64,000 nt of DNA, taken from positions 216,849 through 280,848 of the forward strand of contig NZ_JAPNLJ010000005.1 of NCBI RefSeq assembly GCF_026627445.1, read 5' to 3'. Made by a program: the position numbers and the translations under genes. The DNA is from Streptomyces sp. H27-H1 (GTDB lineage Bacteria; Actinomycetota; Actinomycetes; Streptomycetales; Streptomycetaceae). Every line of letters begins with the position of its first letter. Position 1 is the first letter of the stretch. This document shows, one piece after another, positions 1 through 9,793 of this stretch. The notes below the pieces were generated by a model that did not search any database, had not been told where the DNA came from, and saw only the letters and a program-made list of their open reading frames with translations.

Positions 1-160
1 CCAGCGCCTCGACCTCGGGGAGGGTGAAGGAGTAGTACGCGCTCTCGTCCCAGTAGGGGCGCAGGGAGTCGTCGGGGTAGCGGGTCAGGGGGTAGATCAG
101 CCCCTGCTCCTCGACGGTCTTCTGCCAGTCGGGGCGGGGCTCGATGGTGTGGCGTCGCAC
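1..160 (-). CDS. glutathionylspermidine synthase family protein, N-terminal part only
   Basis: This is the first 53 codons of a gene that runs off the left edge of the window. It begins at a GTG (158-160), and the residues include RRHTIEPRPDWQK followed by a Tyr/Asp-rich stretch ending FTLPEVEAL. I recognise this as the N-terminus of the actinobacterial glutathionylspermidine synthase-like ATP-grasp family. These proteins are predicted to form an amide bond, but their substrate in actinomycetes is unknown. The start lies 6 bases after the stop of the lipoprotein gene upstream, so the two are probably one transcript. The catalytic ATP-grasp residues are outside the window. The family name therefore rests on the N-terminus alone. 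Confidence 0.7.
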   Translation of the reverse strand, partial: MRRHTIEPRPDWQKTVEEQGLIYPLTRYPDDSLRPYWDESAYYSFTLPEVEAL

Positions 161-166
161 GCGGGA

Positions 167-478
167 TCAGCCGCCCGAGGAGCTTTTGTGGCTGCCGCCG
201 ATGCCGCCGCGGGTGACGGCCGACTTCTCGAAGCTGCCGCCGCTGACCTTGTTCCGCGCGACGGAGCCGCCGTAGTAGTAGGCCCCGCGGCCGCCGCTCT
301 TGCACTCCTTGGTGTTCAGCTTCTCCAAGGTGGCGCGGTCCGCGCAGCGCTTGTCGGGCTCGTTGCTGCTGCCGCAGGCGACCAGGGCCGCGGCGAGCAG
401 GCCCATACCGCCGAGCGCGACGGTGCCGGAGCGCATGCGGCGCTTGGTGCGCGTGGTGTCGGTGCTGCTGCTGTCCAT
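167..478 (-). CDS. small Gly/Ser-rich lipoprotein
   Basis: A 103-residue predicted lipoprotein. A Lys/Arg-rich start (TKRRMR) is followed by a hydrophobic segment ending in the lipobox LVAC at about residues 32-35, so the mature protein would be lipidated on that Cys. The rest is short, basic and rich in Gly, Ser and Tyr (KSGGRGAYYYGG), with a Gly/Ser tail. No enzymatic domain is visible. It lies immediately upstream of the glutathionylspermidine synthase-like gene, 6 bases apart, and the pair is probably co-transcribed. The lipoprotein may be a surface partner of that enzyme's product. That link is inference from spacing only. Confidence 0.7.
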   Translation of the reverse strand: MDSSSTDTTRTKRRMRSGTVALGGMGLLAAALVACGSSNEPDKRCADRATLEKLNTKECKSGGRGAYYYGGSVARNKVSGGSFEKSAVTRGGIGGSHKSSSGG

Positions 479-581
479 GGACTGTTCGCTCCCCCTGGGT
501 GGCCGGCTCCGGACAGACTAGAACGGCCGCCCGGGCCGACGGAATCCGGCCGACGCGGGATCCGTGACCTAGAGTCGGTTC

Positions 582-1457
582 GTGCTCATTGGGATGATTT
601 GCGCGCTCGGTGCGGCGGTCTGCTTCGGCACGGCGTCGGTCCTGCAAGCGGTGGCGGCGCGGGCGGCGGAGCCGGGAACGGGCTCCGGGGTCGACACCGC
701 CCTCCTCCTGCGGGCACTGCGCCAGTGGCGCTATCTCGCCGGCCTCGGGCTGGACGGGGTCGGCTTCGTCCTCCAGATCATCGCCCTGCGGCACATCCCG
801 ATCTACGCGGTGGGCGCGGCGCTCGCGGCCAGCCTCGCGGTGACCGCCGTGGTCGCGGCGCGGCTGCTGCGGGTGCGGCTGAGCCGGACGGAGTGGGGCG
901 CGGTCGCGGTGGTGTGCGTGGGGCTGGTGATGCTGGGGCTGGCCTCCGGGGAGGAGGGCACCCTGGAGGGCACGCTCGCGCTGAAACTGGGACTGCTGGC
1001 GGTGGCGGGGCTGGTGCTGGTCGTCGGGGCCGTGGCGGGCGGGCTGCCGGACCGCAGCCGGGCACTGACCCTGGGCCTGGCCGCCGGGACGGGCTTCGGG
1101 GTGGTGGAGGTCGCGGTCCGGCTCATCGACGACATCTCGCTCTCCACACTGGCGAACCCGGCGCTGTACGCGCTGCTGCTCGGCGGCGGCTCCGCGTTCC
1201 TGCTCCTCACCTCGGCGCTCCAGCGGGGCTCGGTGACGGCGGCGACCGCCGGGATGGTGCTGGGCGAGACGATCGGGCCTGCGGTGGCGGGCGTGGCCTG
1301 GCTGGGCGACCGCACCCGCGACGGCCTGACCTGGCTGGCGGTCGCGGGCTTCGCGGTGGCCGTGGCCGGAGCCCTGGCCCTGGCCCGCTTCGGCGAGCCC
1401 CCTGCGGACGCCGGGGCCCCGACCGGGCCGTCGCCCGGGTCCCTGACCGGGCCCTGA
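582..1457 (+). CDS. DMT (EamA-like) superfamily membrane transporter
   Basis: A 291-residue, very hydrophobic protein with about nine to ten membrane segments. The arrangement looks like two repeated halves, as in drug/metabolite (EamA-like) transporters. The N-terminus MIGMICALGAAVCFGTASVL is typical of that superfamily. The GTG start at 582 is the first in the frame and lies close behind an AT-richer patch, but no strong ribosome binding site is obvious. The C-terminal 25 residues are Pro/Gly-rich and presumably cytoplasmic. The substrate cannot be read from the sequence. The gene stands alone, between a leftward lipoprotein gene and a leftward regulator gene. Confidence 0.7.
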   Translation: MLIGMICALGAAVCFGTASVLQAVAARAAEPGTGSGVDTALLLRALRQWRYLAGLGLDGVGFVLQIIALRHIPIYAVGAALAASLAVTAVVAARLLRVRLSRTEWGAVAVVCVGLVMLGLASGEEGTLEGTLALKLGLLAVAGLVLVVGAVAGGLPDRSRALTLGLAAGTGFGVVEVAVRLIDDISLSTLANPALYALLLGGGSAFLLLTSALQRGSVTAATAGMVLGETIGPAVAGVAWLGDRTRDGLTWLAVAGFAVAVAGALALARFGEPPADAGAPTGPSPGSLTGP

Positions 1458-1563
1458 CCGGGGTCCGGCCTGCCCCTGACCGGGGTCCAGGCTGTCCCTG
1501 ACCGGCCCTGGCCGGAGCCCGGCCGAGCCTGGCCCGGTCCTGCGGCCCCGGGCGGTCCGGTCG

Positions 1564-2958
1564 CTACGGGAGGGACGCCACCAGGGCCGCCAAGGTGGGG
1601 GTCCAGGCGCTCTGCGACGGGGTGCCGAAACCGACGACCAGGGCCTCGCGCGGGGGCATGGCCGCTTGCGGGTGGCGGAAGAACGAGAGCGGTGGCAGGC
1701 CCAGGTCCTGCCAGGCGGCCGACCGCAGGGCCGCCCGTTCGCCGCCCGGCGGGAGGTCCAGTACCGCGTGCAGGCCCGCGGCGATGCCGGAGACCACCGC
1801 ACGGTCCCCGACGGCCGCCACCAGCTCGTCGCGCCGCCGCCGGTAGCGCAGCCGCATCTCCCGCACGTGCCGGTCGTACGCCCCCGACCGGATGAACTCC
1901 GCGAGCGTCAGCTGGTCCAGCGCACTGGAGCTCCAGTCGGTCCGGCCCTTCGCGGCGAGCACCTCGTCCATCAACGGCCGGGGCAGCGCCATCCAGCCCA
2001 TGCGCAGCCCCGGCGCCAGGGACTTGCTCGCGGTGCCCAGGTACACCACCCGGTCCGGGTCCAGCCCCTGGAGCGCGCCGACCGGCTGGCGGTCGTAGCG
2101 GAACTCCCCGTCGTAGTCGTCCTCCAGGATCAGCCCGCCCGTGGACCGGGCCCAGTCCACCGCCGCCGCCCGCCGACGGGGCGTCAGCGCGGCCCCCGTC
2201 GGGAACTGGTGCGCCGGCGTCAGCAGGACGGCCCCCGCTCCCGAACCGGCCAGCTCGGTGGTGCGGGCCCCCTCCGCGTCCACCGCCAGCGGCCGCGTCC
2301 GCAGGCCGGCGCCGGTCAGCAGGTCCCGGTGGAAGTCCAGCCCGTACCCCTCCACGGCCACCTCCCGGACCCGCCGCGCCCGCAGCATCCTCGCCAGCAG
2401 CAGCAGGGCCTGGCCGAACCCGGCGCACAGCACGATGTGCGCCGGGTCCGCGTACACCCCGCGGGCCCGCGCCAGGTACCCGGCGAGGGCCTCCCGCAGC
2501 TCCACCCGGCCGCGCGGGTCCGCGTACCCGAAGGCCTCGTTCGGGGCCTCGGTCAGCGCCCGCCGGGCCGCCGCCAGCCAGGCGGCGCGCGGGAAGCCGC
2601 CCAGGTCCGGGGAACCGGGCTTCAGGCTGTACGAGGTCTGCGCGCGCACGGGGCGCCGTACGGGAACGGCCACCGCGGGATGCCGTACCCGGGCCCGCTC
2701 CGCGACCCGGGTCCCGGAGCCCCGGCGGGCCGTCAGCCAGCCCTCGGCGACGAGTTCGGCATAGGCCTCGGCGACGGTGTTGCGGGCGATCCCGAGGTCC
2801 ACGGCGAGCGACCGCGAGGAGGGCAGCCGGGCCCCCGGGGCGAGTCGGCCGCTGCGCGCGGCCTCGCGCAGCGCCTCGCTGAGCCCGGCCCGGACACCGC
2901 GCCCGGGAGCGGGTTCCAGATGCAGGTCAGCGCTGAAAGTGGCCCTTGATTCCGTCAT
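1564..2958 (-). CDS. MocR-type (GntR-aminotransferase fusion) transcriptional regulator
   Basis: A 464-residue protein. Residues 1-85 form a GntR winged helix (motif SRSLAVDLGIARNTVAEAYA). The remainder is a fold-type I PLP aminotransferase-like domain with FPTGAALTPRRR, the EDDYDGEFRY stretch, and a PLP-lysine region (YLGTASKSLAPGLRMGW). This architecture defines MocR/PdxR regulators, which bind PLP or an aldimine and control a neighbouring gene. The ATG at 2956-2958 is chosen because translation there begins just ahead of the winged helix. Longer in-frame starts run into the divergent gene. It is divergent from the AhpD-like gene at 3005, with two 13-bp palindromes between them, the usual layout for autoregulation and control of the partner gene. 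Confidence 0.85.
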   Translation of the reverse strand: MTESRATFSADLHLEPAPGRGVRAGLSEALREAARSGRLAPGARLPSSRSLAVDLGIARNTVAEAYAELVAEGWLTARRGSGTRVAERARVRHPAVAVPVRRPVRAQTSYSLKPGSPDLGGFPRAAWLAAARRALTEAPNEAFGYADPRGRVELREALAGYLARARGVYADPAHIVLCAGFGQALLLLARMLRARRVREVAVEGYGLDFHRDLLTGAGLRTRPLAVDAEGARTTELAGSGAGAVLLTPAHQFPTGAALTPRRRAAAVDWARSTGGLILEDDYDGEFRYDRQPVGALQGLDPDRVVYLGTASKSLAPGLRMGWMALPRPLMDEVLAAKGRTDWSSSALDQLTLAEFIRSGAYDRHVREMRLRYRRRRDELVAAVGDRAVVSGIAAGLHAVLDLPPGGERAALRSAAWQDLGLPPLSFFRHPQAAMPPREALVVGFGTPSQSAWTPTLAALVASLP

Positions 2959-2960
2959 GG

Positions 2961-2986
2961 ATATGGACCATATAGGCGGGCCGCCT
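2961..2986. promoter_or_regulatory. twin adjacent palindromes, candidate MocR operator
   Basis: Two abutting inverted repeats fill the 46-bp gap between divergent genes. ATATGG-A-CCATAT occupies 2961-2973 and AGGCGG-G-CCGCCT occupies 2974-2986. Both have 6-bp arms and a single central base. Position and symmetry suggest the binding site for the MocR-type regulator on the left, acting on both promoters. The function is inferred. Confidence 0.55.
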
Positions 2987-3004
2987 GCCTCATAGGCTGG
3001 TTCC

Positions 3005-3529
3005 ATGACCCACACGAACGGCATGGACAACACCGACAACACGGACGCCTCGAAGAAGGCGGCCGAGCGCACCCCCCGCATGCAGCTGGCGAAGCTCGCC
3101 CCGGAGTTCTACAAGGCCGCCGTGGCCCTGGACGCGGCTGCCGTCAAGGGGCTGGACCCGGCCCTGGTGGAGCTCGTCAAACTGCGCGCCTCGCAGATCA
3201 ACCACTGCGCCTTCTGCATCGACATGCACTCCAAGGACGCTCTCGCTGCGGGCGAGGACGTGGAGCGGCTGCTGCTCCTGGCCGCCTGGGACGAGTCGCG
3301 GCACTTCTACACGGAGAAGGAGCTCGCGGCGATCGAGCTGACGGAGGCCGTGACCGTTCTGACCGACGGTTTCGTTCCCGACGAGGTCTACGAGCGGGCC
3401 TCGCGTCACTTCGAGGACGAGGAGCTGGCCCAGGTGATCGCCCTGATCGCGGTGATCAACGTGTGGAACCGCATCGGTGTCACCACGCGCCTGTCCCCGG
3501 GGCACTACACCGCGGGGATGTACAAGTAG
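3005..3529 (+). CDS. carboxymuconolactone decarboxylase / AhpD-like protein
   Basis: A 174-residue protein with the AhpD core: LRASQINHCAFCIDMHSKDAL contributes Glu/Cys-x2-Cys-x3-His-type redox residues (CAFCIDMH), followed by helices typical of the family. Members act as peroxidase-linked disulfide reductases or small decarboxylases. The paired cysteines here favour a thiol redox role. The ATG at 3005 is 46 bases from the divergent MocR gene. The MocR partner gene is usually the regulated target, so expression probably responds to a PLP-related or amine ligand. The true substrate is unknown. Confidence 0.8.
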   Translation: MTHTNGMDNTDNTDASKKAAERTPRMQLAKLAPEFYKAAVALDAAAVKGLDPALVELVKLRASQINHCAFCIDMHSKDALAAGEDVERLLLLAAWDESRHFYTEKELAAIELTEAVTVLTDGFVPDEVYERASRHFEDEELAQVIALIAVINVWNRIGVTTRLSPGHYTAGMYK

Positions 3530-3548
3530 CAGCCGGTCCTTTCCCGCG

Positions 3549-4712
3549 TCAGCCGCCCGTGGGGCGGAAGGCGTCCAGCGCGGCCCTGTGGTGCGCTTGG
3601 GTGAGCGTCCACCCGGCGGCCGGACCGGCCGTCAGGACGGCCCACTTCTTGCCGTCCTCCGCGACGAAGACCCGTTCCACGCTGCGGCGCCGGCCGTGTG
3701 ATTCCGCGCTGTCGTACTCGTAGACGAGCTCCCCGCCCTCCGGGGCGTCCGGGGCCGGGCCGACACCGATCTCCTGGTAGCCGGTGGTCTGGGCGCGGAG
3801 GTAGGAGGAGGCGCCCTGGACGGCCGCGAGCGGGGTCAGTTCGGGCTCGCTCACCTGGAAGATCTGGATCAGGGCGGTGCGGTCGGGAGAGCGGTAGAAG
3901 ACTCCCGCGGGACCGTCCTCCCGGACCCACCCGGCGGGAACGGCGACGGTGAACCCCTTCGCGTCGCGCACGGTCTCGCGTGCGGGGTCGCTGCCGCTCG
4001 GGCTGGGGGTGGGGGATGCGGTGCCGGCGCCGGTCTGCGACTGGGAGGGGGTCCCGGTGGCCGAAGGAGCCGGTGTGCCCGGCCCGTCGCCGCTCGGCGG
4101 AGCGCTCGAAGCCGTCGGCCCCGCGTGCGCGGGCTCGCCCGAGTCCCGCTGCACGAACCACACGGCGGCCGCGCCGATCGCGAGCGCGGCCACCGCTACG
4201 GCCGCCGTGGCCGGCGTCAGCCACCGCCCCCGGGGCCGCTCGGGCCGGGGCGGATCGGGGTACGCGGGCAGTACGGGCTGCGGATACGGACGGGGCTGCG
4301 GTGCGTACGGGTCCTGCGGCGACACCGCAGGGCCGTACCCACCCGGCCCGGACTGCGGCCCGGACTGCGGAGCCGGCCCCGGGTCGTAACCGGGGGCCGG
4401 AGCGGGGCCGACAGCCGGGTCGTAGGCCGGAGCGGGCCGGGGACCGGACGCCGGAGCCGGGCCCGGGATCGGGTCGTAGCCCGGGGCCGGGCCGTAGCCC
4501 GGGGCGGGTGCGGGGTCCGGGCCGGGAGCGGGTGCCGCAGCCGGGCCGGGCACCGGGTCGTGGCCCGGAGCCGGACCGGGAGCCTGATCCGGATCGTGGC
4601 CCGGAGCCGGAGCCGGGGCCTCCCCCGGGTCGTGCCCCGGGGCCGGGGGCTCGGTGACCCAGCGTTGGGCGGCGGGGTCCCAGCGGGGGGTGTTCTGGGG
4701 GTGCGGGGGCAC
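3549..4712 (-). CDS. Pro-rich membrane-anchored protein with kinase-type extracellular domain
   Basis: A 387-residue protein. Residues 1-155 are cytoplasmic and start with a WDPAAQRWV motif. They continue as degenerate Pro/Gly/Asp repeats of the type PAPGHDP and PAPGYDP. One transmembrane helix follows at about 168-190. Then comes a Thr/Pro/Ser linker and an extracellular domain from about residue 245 beginning KGFTVAVPAGWVRED. That domain resembles the ectodomains of the kinases at 51.6, 53.5 and 56.7 kb in this window, but this protein has no kinase domain. The GTG start lies 3 bases after the stop of the upstream gene, making it the third gene of a tight leftward cassette. The function is unknown. 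Confidence 0.75.
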   Translation of the reverse strand: MPPHPQNTPRWDPAAQRWVTEPPAPGHDPGEAPAPAPGHDPDQAPGPAPGHDPVPGPAAAPAPGPDPAPAPGYGPAPGYDPIPGPAPASGPRPAPAYDPAVGPAPAPGYDPGPAPQSGPQSGPGGYGPAVSPQDPYAPQPRPYPQPVLPAYPDPPRPERPRGRWLTPATAAVAVAALAIGAAAVWFVQRDSGEPAHAGPTASSAPPSGDGPGTPAPSATGTPSQSQTGAGTASPTPSPSGSDPARETVRDAKGFTVAVPAGWVREDGPAGVFYRSPDRTALIQIFQVSEPELTPLAAVQGASSYLRAQTTGYQEIGVGPAPDAPEGGELVYEYDSAESHGRRRSVERVFVAEDGKKWAVLTAGPAAGWTLTQAHHRAALDAFRPTGG

Positions 4713-4715
4713 GGG

Positions 4716-5120
4716 TCAGCCTCCCAGGGAGGTCAGGAGGCCGGCCAGGGCCGTGGCGGCGCTGACCGAGTCCACCAGCGGTGCCCACCGTTCCAGGGCG
4801 CCTCGCAGCCGGGGCAGCAGGCCGGGGGTGATCTCCACGGCCCCCTCCAGCCCCTCGGCGACCCCGTCCAGTTCGGCGTCGAGCGCCGCCCTGTCCTCGC
4901 CGCGCGGCAGCCTCACGAGGGCCGCGCGCAGCTCCAGTACCGCGTCCAGCAACTCCTGCGGCCCCACGGTGTCCGCCCCCGCGCCCCCGTGGTGGACGGT
5001 GTTGATGTTGTCGCCGCCGCCGATGCTGAACGCGCTGCCCGTGACCTGGCCGATCCGGACCGCGGGCTCCCGCCCGGCCGCGCCCGCACCGTTACCCGTA
5101 CCGTCGTTTTCAGTTGCCAC
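4716..5120 (-). CDS. small helical protein with N-terminal Gly/Asn motif, unknown function
   Basis: A 134-residue protein. The start is taken as the GTG at 5118-5120, inside the last codons of the upstream gene (11-bp overlap). An earlier in-frame start would extend it further into that gene. Residues 1-20 are a flexible Gly/Asn/Ala stretch. Residues 21-41 hold a predicted beta-type motif, V-x-I-x-x-V-x-G-S-x-F-S-I-G-G-G-x-N-x-N, followed by HH. From about residue 48 the protein is an amphipathic helical bundle (LLDAVLELRAALVRLPRGED) rich in Leu, Ala and Glu. The same motif ends the membrane protein encoded just upstream. Small proteins of this layout occur next to conflict or signalling genes in actinomycetes, but I cannot assign a family with certainty. 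Confidence 0.7.
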   Translation of the reverse strand: MATENDGTGNGAGAAGREPAVRIGQVTGSAFSIGGGDNINTVHHGGAGADTVGPQELLDAVLELRAALVRLPRGEDRAALDAELDGVAEGLEGAVEITPGLLPRLRGALERWAPLVDSVSAATALAGLLTSLGG

Positions 5121-6813
5121 CGGTGCTCCCCCTGACCTTGGTGCTGTTGGTGTTGTTGCCACCGCCGACGCTGAAGGAACTGCCGTTCACCGACTGGATG
5201 AACACGCCGCCCTCGGCCACGTGGACCGCGCGCTGCGCGAACTCCTCCGTGTGCCAGCCCGCTTCGTGCAGTGCGACGACGACGCCCCCGACGACGCGGT
5301 CCTGAATGGTCTTCAGGAAGCGGTCGAGGTCCATCAGGTGGAACAGCGAGCCGTTGTCCTGGGAAGCCAGCTCGCGCACCGACACCCACGGTCCCTCGGG
5401 CCGGGCCCCGCCGTGCCCGCCGGTGGCGATCCGCCACCAGCTCGCCAGACCGCGGCCCAGTGTGGTGGCGGAGGCCACGAGGGAGCCGGGGGTGTGGCGC
5501 AGGGCCCAGACGGCCTTGCCGAAGCCGTTGTTGTTGCGGTAGCGCTGGGCGTCCGCGTCCGCGTTGTGGAATGCGGTCCGGACGGGCAGCAGCACGTGCG
5601 GCGCCACCTCGAGCATCATCATCCCGCCCTGCGTGTGGACCCGTACGAAGACGGTGACGACGAGGTTCTCGTCCCAGCCGCCCACCCGTACGCGCAGGAA
5701 GTGCCGGCGGCGCTCGCCGCCCTCCTCGATGGAGGCGGCCCGCTGCTCGCCGAACTGTCCGTGCACGACCTGCGCGGTATCCCGGTGCGGAAGGCCGCTC
5801 GCGGGCAGGAACACGCACTCGTCCAGGACCAGTTCGCGCATCCGGTCGCCCACGGCATCGGCCTGCGCCGGGGAACCGTGCGGGGAGGGCACCCGCAGGC
5901 GCTCCAGCAGCGGCACGATCCGCGCCAGGATGTGGGCGTTGGTGACCGGGACCGGCTTGCGGTCGGGGCCGAGGTCCTCGCGCGGGCGCAGCTCCACGGA
6001 CAGCTGCCAGGGCCGGAAGGAATCACCCGCCCCGCAGAACGGGTCGTTGACGTCGTACATGATCATCGGGGCGTGCTGCTCGGCCCTGATGCGCTGGCGG
6101 ACCCGCTGGAAGCGGGCCCCGGCGCCGGCCTCGGCCGGGTCGTTCGCGTGGTCGGCGTAGCGGTGCTCGGAGAGGTCGCCGGCAATGGTCCGGAAGACGT
6201 GACCGCGCTGGAGTCCCACGACGGTGACCACACCGGCGAAGACCACCGGCGGCCACCAGAATCCGGCGACGACGAGACCCCCGCCCCCCGGCGAGAACGG
6301 CACGAAGACGCTCCCACCCACCTCGTCCAGGCCGCCGGCAGGCGCGAACCCGCCGAATCCGAGGGCGAGCAGGATGACGGCCAGCACGCACCAGGCGTAG
6401 ATCCGCAGGATCACGGACAGCACGCGCAGCACCGCTCCGCCGCGGGGGCGCAGCCAGTCGGCCAGGCTCAGCAGCAGGAAGGGCAGGATCAGCGCCGCGA
6501 GAGCGCCGCCCGTGAGCAGGGAGCCGACGAACCAGGCCCCGAGGACGCCGGCGGCCCAGCCGAGTTCGGCGCGGCGGGCGCGCAGCGCGTGGGCGAGCAC
6601 CCGGGAGGCGTCGTAGCCGTAGGAGGGGGCGACTATCCGTTCCTCGTGGACGTACAGCTCGTCGATGACCCGGTCGCGGTACCCGGCGTCGAGATACGTG
6701 CCCGCACAGAGGAAGCGGCCGGCCTCGCTGAGGGAGGGGTGCACCGGAGGGCGCCCCGCGGAGGGATCGGACCAACTGCCGCCGGGCTGCTGGGGAATCG
6801 GGATCTCGGTCAC
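5110..6813 (-). CDS. membrane protein of unknown function with C-terminal Gly/Asn motif
   Basis: A 567-residue protein, GTG start at 6811-6813. Residues about 30-70 contain LYVHEERIVAPSYGYD. Four hydrophobic segments lie between about 83 and 205 (for example GWAAGVLGAWFVGSLLTGG and VVFAGVVTVVGL). A large soluble region of about 330 residues follows (HAPMIMYDVNDPFCGAG; LVVTVFVRVHTQGGMMML), and the protein ends in a predicted amphipathic region plus the motif VFIQSVNGSSFSVGGGNNTN at 537-556. I recognise no catalytic motif. It is the first gene of the cassette, and the next gene starts inside it. The soluble domain faces the cytoplasm if the N-terminus does. The tail motif is shared with the next protein, so the two products probably contact each other. 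Confidence 0.75.
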   Translation of the reverse strand: MTEIPIPQQPGGSWSDPSAGRPPVHPSLSEAGRFLCAGTYLDAGYRDRVIDELYVHEERIVAPSYGYDASRVLAHALRARRAELGWAAGVLGAWFVGSLLTGGALAALILPFLLLSLADWLRPRGGAVLRVLSVILRIYAWCVLAVILLALGFGGFAPAGGLDEVGGSVFVPFSPGGGGLVVAGFWWPPVVFAGVVTVVGLQRGHVFRTIAGDLSEHRYADHANDPAEAGAGARFQRVRQRIRAEQHAPMIMYDVNDPFCGAGDSFRPWQLSVELRPREDLGPDRKPVPVTNAHILARIVPLLERLRVPSPHGSPAQADAVGDRMRELVLDECVFLPASGLPHRDTAQVVHGQFGEQRAASIEEGGERRRHFLRVRVGGWDENLVVTVFVRVHTQGGMMMLEVAPHVLLPVRTAFHNADADAQRYRNNNGFGKAVWALRHTPGSLVASATTLGRGLASWWRIATGGHGGARPEGPWVSVRELASQDNGSLFHLMDLDRFLKTIQDRVVGGVVVALHEAGWHTEEFAQRAVHVAEGGVFIQSVNGSSFSVGGGNNTNSTKVRGSTGGN

Positions 6814-6862
6814 CGACCGACCCTAGGGGGCCCCTCCATACGGCGACAGAACGATTCACGCC

Positions 6863-6894
6863 AAACGCCCCGGCCAGGTTTGGCCGGGGCGTTT
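6863..6894 (-). terminator. intrinsic terminator of mdh
   Basis: A perfect 14-bp stem, AAACGCCCCGGCCA, with loop GGTT lies 66 bp beyond the mdh stop codon. Read leftward it ends in a run of T. It would also stop transcripts from the other strand. A 10-bp unit (GTTCGTACCT) is then repeated almost three times at 6899-6928, between the hairpin and the gene. Confidence 0.8.
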
Positions 6895-6959
6895 CGGTGT
6901 TCGTACCTGTTCGTACCTCTTCGTACGGCGGCCTGCGCGGCCGGGCCGTACGTGAACGA

Positions 6960-8683
<1,724 letters not shown>

Positions 8684-8694
<11 letters not shown>

Positions 8695-9547
8695 GGGGAA
8701 CCGTCCGTTCGGCGGCCTCGACCACGTTGACGAGGAGCTGCGCCCTGGTCATCGGGCCGACACCGCCGGGGTTCGGGGAGATCCAGCCGGCCACGTCCGC
8801 GACCCCGGGGTGCACGTCTCCGACGATCTTGCCGTTCTCGTCGCGGCTGACGCCGACGTCGAGCACGGCCGCGCCCGGCTTCACGTCCTCCGGCTTGACC
8901 AGGTGCGGCACACCGGCCGCCGCGACGACGATGTCCGCCTGGCGCAGCAGTCCGGACAGGTCGCGCGTGCCGGTGTGGCACAGGGTCACGGTCGCGTTCT
9001 CGGACTTGCGGGTGAGCAGCAGGCCGATGGACCGGCCGACGGTGATCCCGCGGCCGAGGACGACCACGTGCGCGCCGTTGATCTCCACGCCGTGGTGGCG
9101 CAGCAGCTGGACGATCCCGTACGGGGTGCACGGCAGCGGGCCCGGCTCGTTCAGGACCAGCCTGCCGAGTGACATCGGGTGCAGGCCGTCGGCGTCCTTC
9201 GCCGGGTCCATCAGCTCCAGGACGCGGTTGGTGTCGATGCCTTTGGGGAGCGGGAGTTGGACGATGTAGCCGGTGCACTCCGGGTTGGCGTTCAGCTCCC
9301 GCACGACCTCCTCGATGTCCTCCTGGGAGGCCGTCGCGGGGAGTTCGCGCTGGAGGGAGGCGATGCCGACCTCGGCGCAGTCCTTGTGCTTGCCGTTCAC
9401 GTACCAGCGGCTGCCCGGGTCGTCGCCGACCAGCAGGGTGCCGAGGCCCGGGGTGATGCCCCGGGTCTTGAGCGCCGCCACGCGGGCGGTCAGTTCGGAC
9501 TTGATCGCGGCTGCGGTGGCCTTGCCGTCGAGAATCTGGGCGGTCAT
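8684..9547 (-). CDS. folD: bifunctional methylenetetrahydrofolate dehydrogenase/cyclohydrolase
   Basis: A 287-residue FolD that interconverts 5,10-methylene-, methenyl- and 10-formyl-tetrahydrofolate in one-carbon metabolism. The catalytic region [17 protein letters not shown] contains the YxxxK signature. The loops [19 protein letters not shown] and [10 protein letters not shown] bind folate, and [15 protein letters not shown] binds NADP. The ATG at 9545-9547 matches the conserved N-terminus [18 protein letters not shown]. Its end overlaps the DUF3017 gene by 11 bp. The product 10-formyl-THF feeds the PurN and PurH reactions encoded 1-3 kb away. A 19-bp palindrome (9618-9636) lies 71 bp upstream. 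Confidence 0.96.
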
Positions 9548-9617
9548 GGCCCCATCCTCCCGGATGGAGCGGTCAGGGATCCAGTCGTGGCGGCCGAGCG
9601 ACCTGTCCGGCTTCGTT

Positions 9618-9636
9618 GCACTTGCACAACAAGTGC
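9618..9636. promoter_or_regulatory. 19-bp palindrome upstream of folD, candidate operator
   Basis: GCACTTG-CACAA-CAAGTGC is a perfect inverted repeat with 7-bp arms. It lies in the 246-bp intergenic space between the divergent folD and the membrane protein gene at 9794. It is about 71 bp upstream of the folD start and 158 bp from the other start, so it could control either. The size and symmetry suit a dimeric repressor such as TetR or MarR type. The regulator is not identified. Confidence 0.45.
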
Positions 9637-9793
9637 CCGGCGGGCCGCGTCGCGGCTGGACAATCCGGGTCCGACGGGACGACGATGCGGGGAAAGAGTG
9701 CCGCGGGCAGTGCCGGGGGGCGGGCCGCACGACCAGCAGTGTTTCCTCCTGGCGTGCCGTGCGTCCCCGCACTTCCACGGAGGAACACCCCAG

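Noticed and set aside
149..1501. Long open frame on the plus strand across the lipoprotein and transporter genes
   Set aside because: Gly/Arg/Ala-rich composition and no domain. It is the shadow frame common in GC-rich DNA.
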